This document shows positions 17,033 through 24,678 of a DNA stretch of 37,807 nucleotides, piece by piece. The translations under genes were made by a program, and so were the position numbers. Numbering within the stretch: the stretch's first letter is position 1; each line of letters starts with the position of its first letter. Source of the DNA: Tannerellaceae bacterium (GTDB lineage: Bacteria; Bacteroidota; Bacteroidia; Bacteroidales; Tannerellaceae); assembly GCA_031271045.1 (NCBI GenBank), contig JAISWO010000023.1, positions 1-37,807 of the forward strand. The letters run 5' to 3'. The notes beneath the pieces are model-generated. The model searched no databases, was not told the origin of the DNA, and worked only from the letters and a program-made list of their open reading frames with translations.

Positions 17033-17076
17033 TTGTGACGCGCCTGGTCATAACGCTATGACGCACCTGGTCACAA
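17033..17076. repeat. 44-bp palindromic intergenic element, copy A
   Basis: This element lies between the convergent EnvC-like and TolC-like genes. Outer arms TTGTGAC (17033-17039) and GTCACAA (17070-17076) and inner arms GTCATA (17047-17052) and TATGAC (17057-17062) are perfect inverted repeats around ACGC. The two 7-bp middle stretches (GCGCCTG and GCACCTG) are near-direct repeats and do not pair with each other. There is no T run, so it is not a classic terminator. Copy B at 30901-30944 has the same length and geometry. Confidence 0.85.
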
Positions 17077-17113
17077 CACCATGCTGTGCCTTGATAGATG
17101 TTTCTCCGTTAAA

Positions 17114-18457
17114 TCAGAGGGTAATAGGTCTGCCGTTGTAGAAGTCCAGAATCTTGCTCCGGAAGATGAAATCGTATTTGGCTTGTACCTGCTCGGAGAG
17201 GCTTTGTGCGTATTTGGTCTTCGATTCGTTGTACTCGAACGCTGTGCTGCGGCCCGTAGCGTAGCGCTCTTCGGCGTATTTAAAGGCTTCGCGGCCGGCT
17301 TCGACCGACTCGGTGGAGGCGGCGTACTTCTCACGCGCGGCAACGGCATTGAGGTAGGCTTGCTGTATCTCCTTGTAAAGCACCTTCTTGGCGTTCTCTA
17401 CGCTCAGCTCCTGCGAAAGGATGCCGGCGCGCGCCGTGCGTACGTTGTTGCGCACCTCAAAGCGGCTGAAGATAGGGATGCTGAGGCTAAGGCCGATGGT
17501 CTTCCGTTCGTTTTGCCTCAACTGGTCGCTGAAGGGGACGTTGCTGATGTCGCCGGCTCCGGAGTAATGATAGTAGCCATTGCTGTAACTCAGGTTGAGG
17601 TTGAGCTGGGGGAAATAGCCTGCCCGGGCGACCTGGAGCATTCGCCGGCGGCTGTCGAGCAGGAGTTCCTGCTCCCTTATCTGGGGCTTGAGGGCGACGG
17701 CATTGGCATAGACGGCGTCCGGCATGGGAATGTCGGTGGTCGGCCCGGTGGAGGGATCGGGCAGGATGGGGGCGGCGATGTCGAATCCGGCGTCGCTGCG
17801 CTCAAGCTCCAGCAATTGGGCCAGGTTGAGCAGGGAGAGTTTGACGTTGTTGCGGGCTTCGGTGCGGGTGACTTCGTCCTTGGCGCGCTGTGCGCGAATG
17901 TCGTAGAGCTGCGAGAGGGGGACTTTGCCGGCTTCCACGAGGGCCTCCGTCCGCGTGACTTGCTCGCCGGTAAGGGCGATCTGAAGCTCGGCAATGTTCA
18001 GTATCTCCTTGTTGTAAAGCGCTTGCAGGTAGTAGGAGGTGATGCTGATGGCCAGGTCGTCTTTGGCCTTGTGGAGGGATTCGATGGCGGCCTGGAGGTC
18101 CAGCCGCCGGGCGGCGATGGTGTGTGGGATCCGGAAGCCGTCGAAGAGCGGCATATTGGCTTGCAGGTAGGCCGACGAATTGGCCGAGTTGCGGTCTACG
18201 ATCACCCCGTCCTTCGAGGGCGAGCGGCCGAAGTCGAAGTTCTGCCCCATCCCGGCGTTCAGGTTCGGCAGCCAACTGTTGCGGGCGGTGTTTGCTTCGA
18301 TCTCGCGGGTCTCCTGCTCAAGGAGGCGTTGTTTGAGGTCGATATTGTTCTCGGTAGCGTGTCGGACACATTCTTCCAGCGTCCAGAGGTGGTCCTGTGC
18401 TTCGGCAGCGAGGCTGCAAAGGAGGCCGATAAGGGGTAGGTATTGTTTCACTTTCAT
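17114..18457 (-). CDS. TolC family outer membrane efflux protein
   Basis: The 447-residue product has a signal peptide (MKVKQYLPLIGLLCSLAAEA, cleavage near EAQ) and the two OEP repeats of TolC-type proteins. Examples are LEECVRHATENNIDLKQRLLEQ near residue 35 and the second-repeat start YANAVALKPQIREQELLLDS near residue 230. It would trimerise into the outer membrane channel of the tripartite pump encoded upstream. The gene is the last of the operon. It starts 20 bp after the membrane fusion protein gene, which confirms its partners. Substrate is unknown. Confidence 0.93.
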   Translation of the reverse strand: MKVKQYLPLIGLLCSLAAEAQDHLWTLEECVRHATENNIDLKQRLLEQETREIEANTARNSWLPNLNAGMGQNFDFGRSPSKDGVIVDRNSANSSAYLQANMPLFDGFRIPHTIAARRLDLQAAIESLHKAKDDLAISITSYYLQALYNKEILNIAELQIALTGEQVTRTEALVEAGKVPLSQLYDIRAQRAKDEVTRTEARNNVKLSLLNLAQLLELERSDAGFDIAAPILPDPSTGPTTDIPMPDAVYANAVALKPQIREQELLLDSRRRMLQVARAGYFPQLNLNLSYSNGYYHYSGAGDISNVPFSDQLRQNERKTIGLSLSIPIFSRFEVRNNVRTARAGILSQELSVENAKKVLYKEIQQAYLNAVAAREKYAASTESVEAGREAFKYAEERYATGRSTAFEYNESKTKYAQSLSEQVQAKYDFIFRSKILDFYNGRPITL

Positions 18458-18477
18458 GACTTTGCGGCTTGTGGGGA

Positions 18478-19605
18478 TTATTCTTTCTTCTTATTCGGGT
18501 CGATCACTGCTCCGCGTATCTTGTCGGCGGCGGCGAGGCCTTCTTTGATCTCTATCTTGATGCCGTCGGAGAGGCCGGTCGTTACCGGATGCCGCTCGAA
18601 GATCTGTTCCGGTGTTTCCTGCCGGAGGACTTGCACGAAGGCCGAATCGCCGTGAAACTCAACCGTACTTTCGGGTACGGTCAGTACGTCTTCGGCCCGC
18701 TTGAGTACGATCTCGGCATTGGCGCTGTATCCGGCGCGGATGAAGGCGTCGCCGGGGATGGAGATAGCGGCTTTGATTTCAAACTGTATGGCGCCGTTCT
18801 TATCGACTCCCTTGGGCGATACGTACTCCAGCGTCGCGTCGAAGATGCGGCTCTCCATGGCGCCGATCGTCAGCTTGATGGGCATCCCTTCGTGGATGCG
18901 GCCGATCTCGGTCTCGTCCACATTGCCCCGGAAGATCATATCGCTCATGTCGGCCACCGAGGCGATGGTCGTCCCTTCGTTGAAGTTGTTCGACTGTATG
19001 ACGGAGTTACCGACCTTCACCGGCACGTCGAGTATCATCCCCGTGATGGTGCTGCGTATCTGCGTCGTGCTGGTCACCTTCGAGTTGCGGGTGATCCCGT
19101 CGCGGATGATCTCCAAAGCATTCTGGGCGTTGGCGTATTCTTCTTTTGCCTTCAGGTAGTTGGCGTTAGAGGCATTGAACTCTTCTTTCGAGACAACGCC
19201 CTGGGCAAAGAGCCGTTCGTCGCGCCGGAAGGTCTCCTCGATTTGCTGAAGGGTGATCTGCGCCAGGTTCACGCGCGACTCGGCGCTGTTGAGCTGTACC
19301 ATCTCCGGTATCACCTTGATGCGTGCCAGGATCTCGCCTTCCTTCACCATTTGTCCGGCTTCTTTCTGTAGCTCGGAGATGATGCCCGATATCTGCGGTT
19401 TAATCAGCACTTCGTACCGGGGTTCTACGCTGCCGGTGGCCACCGTCTTGGTTTCTACCGTATCGCGTGCCGGCGTCACGATCTCGTAGACGGTGACAAC
19501 CGGTTGCGCTTTCTTCCACAGAAAGTAAAACGTGCCGAGCACGGCTACTCCTACAAGCGACAACAGGGTGACGCGGAGTATCTTCTTAAAAATGCGATTC
19601 TTCAT
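18478..19605 (-). CDS. Efflux periplasmic adaptor (membrane fusion protein, MacA/HlyD type)
   Basis: The 375-residue protein has an N-terminal membrane anchor (residues about 12-30, VTLLSLVGVAVLGTFYFLW). A lipoyl-like half motif follows (GSVEPRYEVLIKPQISGIIS near residue 60), then an alpha-helical hairpin (roughly 95-175), the second lipoyl half (RSTITGMILDVPVKVGNSV) and beta-barrel domains. The C-terminal segment around AEDVLTVPESTVEF is typical of MacA-like adaptors. It bridges the inner-membrane ABC permeases and the TolC-like channel encoded on either side. It begins 24 bp after the second permease. Confidence 0.93.
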   Translation of the reverse strand: MKNRIFKKILRVTLLSLVGVAVLGTFYFLWKKAQPVVTVYEIVTPARDTVETKTVATGSVEPRYEVLIKPQISGIISELQKEAGQMVKEGEILARIKVIPEMVQLNSAESRVNLAQITLQQIEETFRRDERLFAQGVVSKEEFNASNANYLKAKEEYANAQNALEIIRDGITRNSKVTSTTQIRSTITGMILDVPVKVGNSVIQSNNFNEGTTIASVADMSDMIFRGNVDETEIGRIHEGMPIKLTIGAMESRIFDATLEYVSPKGVDKNGAIQFEIKAAISIPGDAFIRAGYSANAEIVLKRAEDVLTVPESTVEFHGDSAFVQVLRQETPEQIFERHPVTTGLSDGIKIEIKEGLAAADKIRGAVIDPNKKKE

Positions 19606-19629
19606 GTTTCTATGCGTTGTTTAAATGAA

Positions 19630-20898
19630 TTATTCTTCACGTATGGCGTCGATGGCCTTGATCTTCATGGCCCGCCAGGCAGGTATCAGCCCCGCCAGCA
19701 GCCCCGCCAGCAGCAGCACGACGGTTGCCGCCACGGCAGTCTGTATACTTACCGAGGGATGGGCAAAGAAGACTTCGCCGGAGTCGGCCGGAGCCGGCTG
19801 GGCCATCAGGATACGGTCCACCACGTCGAGGATAAATACTCCCAGACTGAGTCCCAACAATCCGGCCAGCGCAGTGAGGACGAGGCTTTCGCTCATCACC
19901 TGCGAGATGATATTGAAGGGCTTGGCGCCCAGTGCACGGCGTACGCCGATCTCTTTGGTTCGTTCCTTGATGGTGACCATCATGATGTTGCTCACGCCGA
20001 TGATGCCGGCCAGGAGGGTCCCCATGCCTACGAGCCAGACTAAGATGTCGATGCCGGTAAAGAGGTTGTTGAACGTGGCGAACTGCGCCGCCAGGTTGAT
20101 AATGTTTACGGCCTGCGGATCGGAGGGGGCTATTTCGTTCTGTCGCTTCAGTACCGCCGTCACGTCGTCGAGCACTCGTTGCACGGAGGCCTCCGGCAGG
20201 ATGTTGATGAAGAGCAGGTGGATAATGTCGCCCTGGTTGGTGACCTGCTGAAGGGTGGAGAAGGGAATAAATACCGACTCGGAGGTTCGCCCGTTGATAT
20301 TGATGCCCGTCGCCTTCGAGTTGGTCACGCCGACCACCTGGTAGTATATGCCGTTCACGCGGATATACTTGCCGCAGGGGTCTTCGTCCCGGAACAGCGC
20401 TTCGTTGACGGCCGTTCCGATGACGCAGACTTTCCGTTTGCCTTGTATGTCGATCTCATTGATGAGTCTTCCGTACTGGAGGTTTTGTGCGTCGATCTCG
20501 AAGTATTCCGGCAGGATGCCTTTGATGCTGAACATGCCTGTCTGCAAGCGGAAGGAGACGTTCTTGTCACTTCTCCCGCCGGTCAGGAAGGGGGAGACGT
20601 GTTTGATGCCTTCTACTTCTTCCTTAATGGCGGTTACATCGCGGTTTCGCATATACCAGTAGCGTCCTTTGTTGAAGCCTTTGTAGGGTTCGCCGGTACG
20701 GTCGGCTATGAAGAAGACGGTGTTGGTGGCAAAGCCTTCGAGATTGCCCAGCAAGCCGGTCTTCATTCCTACGCCCGACCCCAGGAGGAGCACCAGCATC
20801 AGGATGCCCCAGAAAACGCCGAAGCAAGTCAGCAGGCTGCGTGTCTTATTGCGGGTGATGGTGGCCCATATTTCTATCCATCTGTCGATATCGAACAT
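19630..20898 (-). CDS. MacB-type ABC transporter permease
   Basis: The 422-residue protein has one N-terminal membrane helix (about residues 22-42, LLTCFGVFWGILMLVLLLGS), a large periplasmic MacB core domain (about 45-280) and three C-terminal helices of the FtsX type. The conserved cytoplasmic loop reads ERTKEIGVRRALGAKP, and the end reads IPAWRAMKIKAIDAIREE. Unlike MacB of Escherichia coli there is no fused ATPase, which is encoded by the first gene of this operon. It is the second of two different permeases, so the transporter is probably a heterodimer with mechanotransmission from ATP hydrolysis to the periplasm. Confidence 0.93.
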   Translation of the reverse strand: MFDIDRWIEIWATITRNKTRSLLTCFGVFWGILMLVLLLGSGVGMKTGLLGNLEGFATNTVFFIADRTGEPYKGFNKGRYWYMRNRDVTAIKEEVEGIKHVSPFLTGGRSDKNVSFRLQTGMFSIKGILPEYFEIDAQNLQYGRLINEIDIQGKRKVCVIGTAVNEALFRDEDPCGKYIRVNGIYYQVVGVTNSKATGININGRTSESVFIPFSTLQQVTNQGDIIHLLFINILPEASVQRVLDDVTAVLKRQNEIAPSDPQAVNIINLAAQFATFNNLFTGIDILVWLVGMGTLLAGIIGVSNIMMVTIKERTKEIGVRRALGAKPFNIISQVMSESLVLTALAGLLGLSLGVFILDVVDRILMAQPAPADSGEVFFAHPSVSIQTAVAATVVLLLAGLLAGLIPAWRAMKIKAIDAIREE

Positions 20899-20942
20899 CC
20901 TTTTCGTTGCAGGTTACGAGGTGATCATTGTTCACTAATTGA

Positions 20943-22229
20943 TTAATCGTTGCGTATGGCGTCGATGGCTGAGATCTTGACGGCTTTGCGGGCCGGGAAA
21001 TAGCCTGCCAGTACGCCGGCGATGATCAGTACGCCGGTGGCAGCGAGCGAGATGCCCAGGTCTACCGTCGGATGGCGGAAGACGGTGGTGTTGCCCATGT
21101 CTCCGCTTCCGCCGTTATCGGGGGCGGCGTTGGCGCCGGTCATATCCATGATGTAGTCAACGCCTTCGGCCAGCCCGATGCCGCCCACCATGCCGATGTA
21201 TCCAAAGACGGACGTCACTAAGACGGACTCGATGATGATCAGGCTCAGGATGGATGATGGCTTGGCGCCGATGGCCTTACGGATGCCGAACTCTTTGGTG
21301 CGTTCGCGTACGGTGATGAGCATGATGTTACTTACGCCGACGATGCCGGCCATGAGCGTTCCGATGCCGACGATCCAGATGAAGAAGGCGATGCCGTTGG
21401 TCATGCCTTTCCACATCCTGAACTCTTCGCCGGCGCTGTAGAAGCCGATGGCGTTCAGGTCGTCGGGGCTGAAGCGGTGGCGGTATGCCATGCGTTTCTT
21501 CAGTCGTTTCTCGAAGGCTTCGGCCTGTGCTTTGGTATTGACGCCTTCGATGGTGAAGACGATCTCGGACACCTGGTAGCCGTCGTCGAAGAGCATCTGC
21601 CCGGTTGTAAAGGGAATATAGGCCGGCGAGCTGGTAGCTTTGTTCTCATCTTCGTAGATACCGATCACTTGGTACATGCCGCTGCCTACACGGACGTATT
21701 TGCCTACGGGTTCGATCGAGTCGCGGAAGAGAACGGTGGCCATGCGCGGGCTGATGACGATCACTTTCCGGCGTTCCTTCAGGTCTATGGCGTTGATGAA
21801 GCGTCCGTTGCCGGCATTCACCGGTACATAATGGATCATGCAGTAATCGGGGTAGACGCTTCGTATCTGCCCGGTGAGATACTCTTTGTTGTAGGAGAGC
21901 GTGTCGTTGCGGGTATTCACGGGGGAGATCAGGTTGACTTCGGGGTGATACCGTTTGACGTCCGTCACGTCGTCGATGTTGAAGCGGATGCGCCGGTTGG
22001 TGGGCAGGCCTTGCCAGGGCTGACTGGTGGAGCGCGTCCAACATTCGCAGAAGTTGGTTGAGATGTTGCGGAAGTTGTACCCGATGCCATTGCTCAGCCC
22101 GTTGCCGGCGCTCAGCAGGACGATGAGCATGAAGATGCCCCATGTGACGGAGAAGCCGGTCAGGAAGGTACGGAGCTTGTTCTTCTTCATCGTGCTCCAT
22201 ATCTCCTGGATGTTGTTGAACTCAAACAT
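20943..22229 (-). CDS. MacB-type ABC transporter permease
   Basis: The 428-residue protein has the same architecture as the downstream permease: a first helix near residue 20-42 ([20 protein letters not shown]), a periplasmic MacB core and three C-terminal helices. The coupling loop reads [18 protein letters not shown], and the C-terminus reads [19 protein letters not shown]. The two permeases are clearly homologous but diverged, so they fit a heterodimer. Its first 8 bp overlap the end of the ATPase gene. A gap of 44 bp separates it from the next permease. Confidence 0.93.
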   Translation of the reverse strand: MFEFNNIQEIWSTMKKNKLRTFLTGFSVTWGIFMLIVLLSAGNGLSNGIGYNFRNISTNFCECWTRSTSQPWQGLPTNRRIRFNIDDVTDVKRYHPEVNLISPVNTRNDTLSYNKEYLTGQIRSVYPDYCMIHYVPVNAGNGRFINAIDLKERRKVIVISPRMATVLFRDSIEPVGKYVRVGSGMYQVIGIYEDENKATSSPAYIPFTTGQMLFDDGYQVSEIVFTIEGVNTKAQAEAFEKRLKKRMAYRHRFSPDDLNAIGFYSAGEEFRMWKGMTNGIAFFIWIVGIGTLMAGIVGVSNIMLITVRERTKEFGIRKAIGAKPSSILSLIIIESVLVTSVFGYIGMVGGIGLAEGVDYIMDMTGANAAPDNGGSGDMGNTTVFRHPTVDLGISLAATGVLIIAGVLAGYFPARKAVKISAIDAIRND

Positions 22230-22908
22230 GGTGGGGAACTTTTTCGATGCGTTCGATGAGGCCGTCTTTCAGGCGGATGATGCGGTCGGTGACGGAGGCT
22301 ACTGAGGATTCGTGGGTGACGATGATCACCGTCATGCCTTTTTTGTTTACCTGTCGCAGGAGCTGCATGACCTCCACCGTCGTGACGCTGTCCAAGGCGC
22401 CGGTTGGTTCGTCTGCCAGGACGACGCGGGGCTGGGCAATCAGGGCGCGAGCAATGGCGACGCGCTGCTTCTGTCCGCCGGAGAGTTCGCTGGGCAGGTG
22501 TTCGGCCCAGTCGGCAAGGCCGACCATGTCGAGGTATTCCATGGCGACGGCATTGCGTTTCTTGCGTTTCATTCCCTGGTAGTAGAGCGGAAGGGCGACG
22601 TTCTCGAGGGCATTCTTGAAGGAGATCAGGTTGAAAGATTGGAAGACGAAGCCGATCATCCGGTTGCGACATTCGGCGGCGCGGCTTTCGCTCAGGTCGC
22701 GGATCAGGAGTTTGTTCAGATTGTACGTGCCGCTGTCGTATGTGTCGAGTATGCCGAGTATGTTGAGCAGCGTGGACTTGCCTGAGCCGGATGCACCCAT
22801 GATGGATACCATTTCGCCTTCTTCGATCTCAAGGTCTATGCCTTTGAGGACGTGCAGGGGCGCTCCATTGTGGTAGGTCTTATGAATGTCTTTCAATTGG
22901 ATTATCAT
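22222..22908 (-). CDS. ABC transporter ATP-binding protein (MacB/LolD type)
   Basis: The 228-residue ATPase has Walker [12 protein letters not shown] near residue 40, the Q-loop region in [11 protein letters not shown], the signature [15 protein letters not shown] near residue 140, Walker [13 protein letters not shown] and the switch histidine in VTHE. It powers the two permeases encoded directly downstream. A longer frame opens at 22944, but ATG 22908 ([15 protein letters not shown]) is chosen because it begins at the first conserved strand and the extra residues lie in the candidate promoter leader. It is the first gene of the five-gene efflux operon. LolD-like use in lipoprotein release is a less likely alternative, given the adaptor and TolC partners. 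Confidence 0.95.
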   Translation of the reverse strand: MIIQLKDIHKTYHNGAPLHVLKGIDLEIEEGEMVSIMGASGSGKSTLLNILGILDTYDSGTYNLNKLLIRDLSESRAAECRNRMIGFVFQSFNLISFKNALENVALPLYYQGMKRKKRNAVAMEYLDMVGLADWAEHLPSELSGGQKQRVAIARALIAQPRVVLADEPTGALDSVTTVEVMQLLRQVNKKGMTVIIVTHESSVASVTDRIIRLKDGLIERIEKVPHHV

Positions 22909-22941
22909 CGTCGTTTCGTTTGTTATCTTACTGTATAGACG

Positions 22942-22949
22942 CAAAGGTG
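22942..22949 (-). promoter_or_regulatory. Candidate -7 element of the efflux operon
   Basis: On the minus strand the bases read CACCTTTG, one mismatch from TAnnTTTG in the first position, 34 bp before ATG 22908. No convincing -33 box was found. It lies just after the stop of the ribbon-helix-helix gene, so read-through from that gene is also possible. Confidence 0.4.
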
Positions 22950-22960
22950 CGGAAAATGTT

Positions 22961-23155
22961 TCACTCTTTGTGCGTTTTTTTTGAATTCTCTCCTTTTTGT
23001 ATCCGTCCGGATTTACGCAGGGCTTCGGCGAGAACGTACAGTATCTGTCCGTTGATGCTGCGGAACTCGTCGGCAGCCCATTGTTCGAGAGCCTCCATCA
23101 TGGCGGGGTCGATGCGGAGGATGAATGTTTTGTTTGCTGTGTCCTTTCTGGGCAT
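22961..23155 (-). CDS. Arc-type ribbon-helix-helix DNA-binding protein
   Basis: The 64-residue product fits an Arc-like ribbon-helix-helix protein. A beta strand KTFILRIDP (residues 9-17) is followed by helix A ([13 protein letters not shown]) and helix B ([17 protein letters not shown]). The C-terminal tail is lysine-rich. Such proteins bind DNA as dimers, and the strand pairs into the major groove. The gene follows the SPFH gene by 13 bp and the two are probably co-transcribed. It could regulate its own operon or the efflux operon that starts 53 bp downstream. Targets are unknown. Confidence 0.85.
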   Translation of the reverse strand: MPRKDTANKTFILRIDPAMMEALEQWAADEFRSINGQILYVLAEALRKSGRIQKGENSKKTHKE

Positions 23156-23168
23156 TCCGGCGGGGAGG

Positions 23169-24149
23169 TTAGTGGTGCAGGGTGCCGGTGTTGAGTACGG
23201 GCTGGGCGGCTTCGTCGGAGCAGAGGACGACTAAGAGGTTGCTTATCATGGCGGCCTTCTTGTCTTCGTCCAATGTGATGACGTTGTCCTTCTCCAGCTT
23301 GTCGAGGGCGAGCTGCACCATGCTGACGGCGCCTTCGACGATCTTTTCGCGTGCCGAGATGATGGCGTCGGCCTGTTGGCGGCGGAGCATGACGCCGGCT
23401 ATTTCGGAGGCGTAGGCCAGGTAGTTGATGCGCGCTTCTACGACTTCGATTCCGGCGATGCTGAGGCGGCTGTTGATCTCTTCTTCGAGCTTGCGCGAGA
23501 CTTCACCGTCGTCGGACCGGAGGGTGATGGTGTCTGAGGCGCCCTCGTGCGAGTCGTAGGCGTACATGCCGGCGATGCGGCGGAGGGCGGCGTCGCCCTG
23601 TATGTTGACGAAGTTCTCGTAGTTCTGCATCAGTTTGGATAGCTTGACCGACGGATCGGCGGCGGCGTAGAGGCTGTTCTTGGTGGCCGATGCGGAGGAG
23701 GTGGTGGATGAGGTGTCGATGTTGAACATGGCCTTGTAAGTGTCTTTTACTTTCCATACCATCACGGCGCCGATCATGACCGGATTGCCGGCTTTGTCGT
23801 TTACTTTGATGGGGGGGAGGTCCAGATTACGGGCGCGGAGGGTGATCTTCTTCCGTTCGTTGAAGGGATTGATCCAGAAGAAGCCGTTGTCGGTCAGTGT
23901 GCCTACGTATTTGCCGAAGAAAACAACGACGCGTGCTTCGTTTGGTTCGATCACCGTCAGTCCGACGATCGTGAGTGGGACCATCAGGCCTCCCAAAGTG
24001 GCGCTTACGGGGAGGATCCATACGGGCAGCTTCAGCCCCAGACCGATTGGTACGCAGAAGCACAGGGCGGCGACTACAAGAATCATAACTGTCAGGGCGG
24101 CGAATCCTGATACTTTTACGCCGGTGAATGTTCTTTCTTTTGTTTCCAT
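23169..24149 (-). CDS. SPFH domain-containing membrane protein
   Basis: The 326-residue protein has two closely spaced hydrophobic segments at about residues 15-38 and 42-68, then an SPFH (band 7) domain starting with VIEPNEARVVVFFGKYVGTL. Helical, repeat-poor stretches follow, including EVVEARINYLAYASEIAGVM and RRQQADAIISAREKIVEGAV. SPFH proteins form ring- or cage-like oligomers on membranes and influence membrane microdomains and protease access. The length is usual for the bacterial slipin/stomatin-like group. Two Bacteroidetes-type promoter boxes lie upstream at 24188-24218, and the 42-bp array lies beyond them. Co-transcription with the small RHH gene is likely. Confidence 0.9.
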   Translation of the reverse strand: METKERTFTGVKVSGFAALTVMILVVAALCFCVPIGLGLKLPVWILPVSATLGGLMVPLTIVGLTVIEPNEARVVVFFGKYVGTLTDNGFFWINPFNERKKITLRARNLDLPPIKVNDKAGNPVMIGAVMVWKVKDTYKAMFNIDTSSTTSSASATKNSLYAAADPSVKLSKLMQNYENFVNIQGDAALRRIAGMYAYDSHEGASDTITLRSDDGEVSRKLEEEINSRLSIAGIEVVEARINYLAYASEIAGVMLRRQQADAIISAREKIVEGAVSMVQLALDKLEKDNVITLDEDKKAAMISNLLVVLCSDEAAQPVLNTGTLHH

Positions 24150-24187
24150 GATAGTAGTTATTTCAGAATGATATTAAAATGATATCA

Positions 24188-24218
24188 CAAAGGAATGGAT
24201 CTTTTCTGAGATTCCAAA
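24188..24218 (-). promoter_or_regulatory. Promoter of the SPFH-RHH operon
   Basis: On the minus strand a -33 TTTG (24215-24218) and a -7 TTCCTTTG (24188-24195, one mismatch from TAnnTTTG) are separated by 19 bp, the expected spacing. The -33 box is part of a perfect 10-bp palindrome CAAACGTTTG (24215-24224), a possible operator. The ATG is about 39 bp downstream. Confidence 0.6.
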
Positions 24219-24312
24219 CGTTTGTGCGTTAATTATGCTTAATGGAGGTTCGTTTGTTATGTTTGAGGCTTTCCGGTGGGAGGCAGGAGGCCGGATGTTT
24301 GTTGTTTATAGT

Positions 24313-24622
24313 CTTGTGGTGACCACAGAGTGGCCAAAAGTAATTATTCTGAATCTTGTGGCGACCACAAGATGGCGAAAAGTAGTTATTCTGGATCTTG
24401 TGGTAACCACAAGATGTCCAACAACTGTCATTTCTTGTTTCTGTTGTGACCACAAACTGTCAAAAAGGCTGATTTTGGTTTCTGTGGTGACCACAAGATG
24501 CCCGATAACTCTTGTTTGTTACTTCTGTGGTGACCACAGAGTATTGAAATTTATTATTTGGAGCTTCTGTGGCGACCACAGGCTATCTATTTGTGTCGTT
24601 TGGCGGCTTCCTGTCGACAACA
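24313..24622. repeat. Diverged tandem array, 7-8 units of about 42 bp with a conserved palindrome
   Basis: The 13-bp core TGTGGTGACCACA (6-bp arms around a central G, often extended to 15 bp or more) or a near copy starts at 24315, 24357, 24399, 24442, 24483, 24526 and 24568, with a weaker eighth copy at 24612. Spacings are 42, 42, 43, 41, 43, 42 and 44 bp. The stretches between cores are similar in the first two units but have drifted in the rest, so the palindrome is the best-conserved part. The array sits between the aminotransferase terminator and the SPFH promoter. The open frames across it show 14-residue periodicity only because 42 is a multiple of three; the frame breaks at 41-, 43- and 44-bp units. 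It is treated as non-coding. The stretch 24219-24312 before it holds nothing recognisable. Confidence 0.9.
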
Positions 24623-24641
24623 GAGGGGTTATATAAAATAA

Positions 24642-24674
24642 TTGAGGCTTTCTCGTCCGGTGAGAAAGCCTCAA
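24642..24674 (-). terminator. Intrinsic terminator of the aminotransferase gene
   Basis: A perfect 13-bp inverted repeat (TTGAGGCTTTCTC at 24642-24654 with GAGAAAGCCTCAA at 24662-24674, 7-nt loop) starts 4 bp after the aminotransferase stop. On the minus strand it is followed by TTATTTTAT. Read in that direction it is a typical terminator. Confidence 0.85.
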
Positions 24675-24678
24675 TGCA

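Noticed and set aside
17033-17076. Intrinsic terminator for the convergent EnvC-like and TolC-like genes
   Set aside because: There is no T run on either side, and the geometry matches the other 44-bp element, so it is called a palindromic repeat instead. Some termination effect remains possible.
17081-18439. 452-codon open frame opposite the TolC-like gene, and similar frames opposite EnvC-like, tricorn-like and cls genes
   Set aside because: They are antisense shadows in GC-rich coding DNA; the opposite strand carries full family motifs and operon context.
24313-24622. CRISPR-like array of short palindromic repeats with variable spacers
   Set aside because: The repeat core is only about 13-17 bp, the intervening sequences are homologous and drift gradually instead of being unique, and no cas genes are present.
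24229-24636. Proteins with 14-residue repeats in the 42-bp array
   Set aside because: The periodicity follows from the 42-bp DNA period, the frame is broken by 41-, 43- and 44-bp units, and both strands give similar repeats because the core is palindromic.
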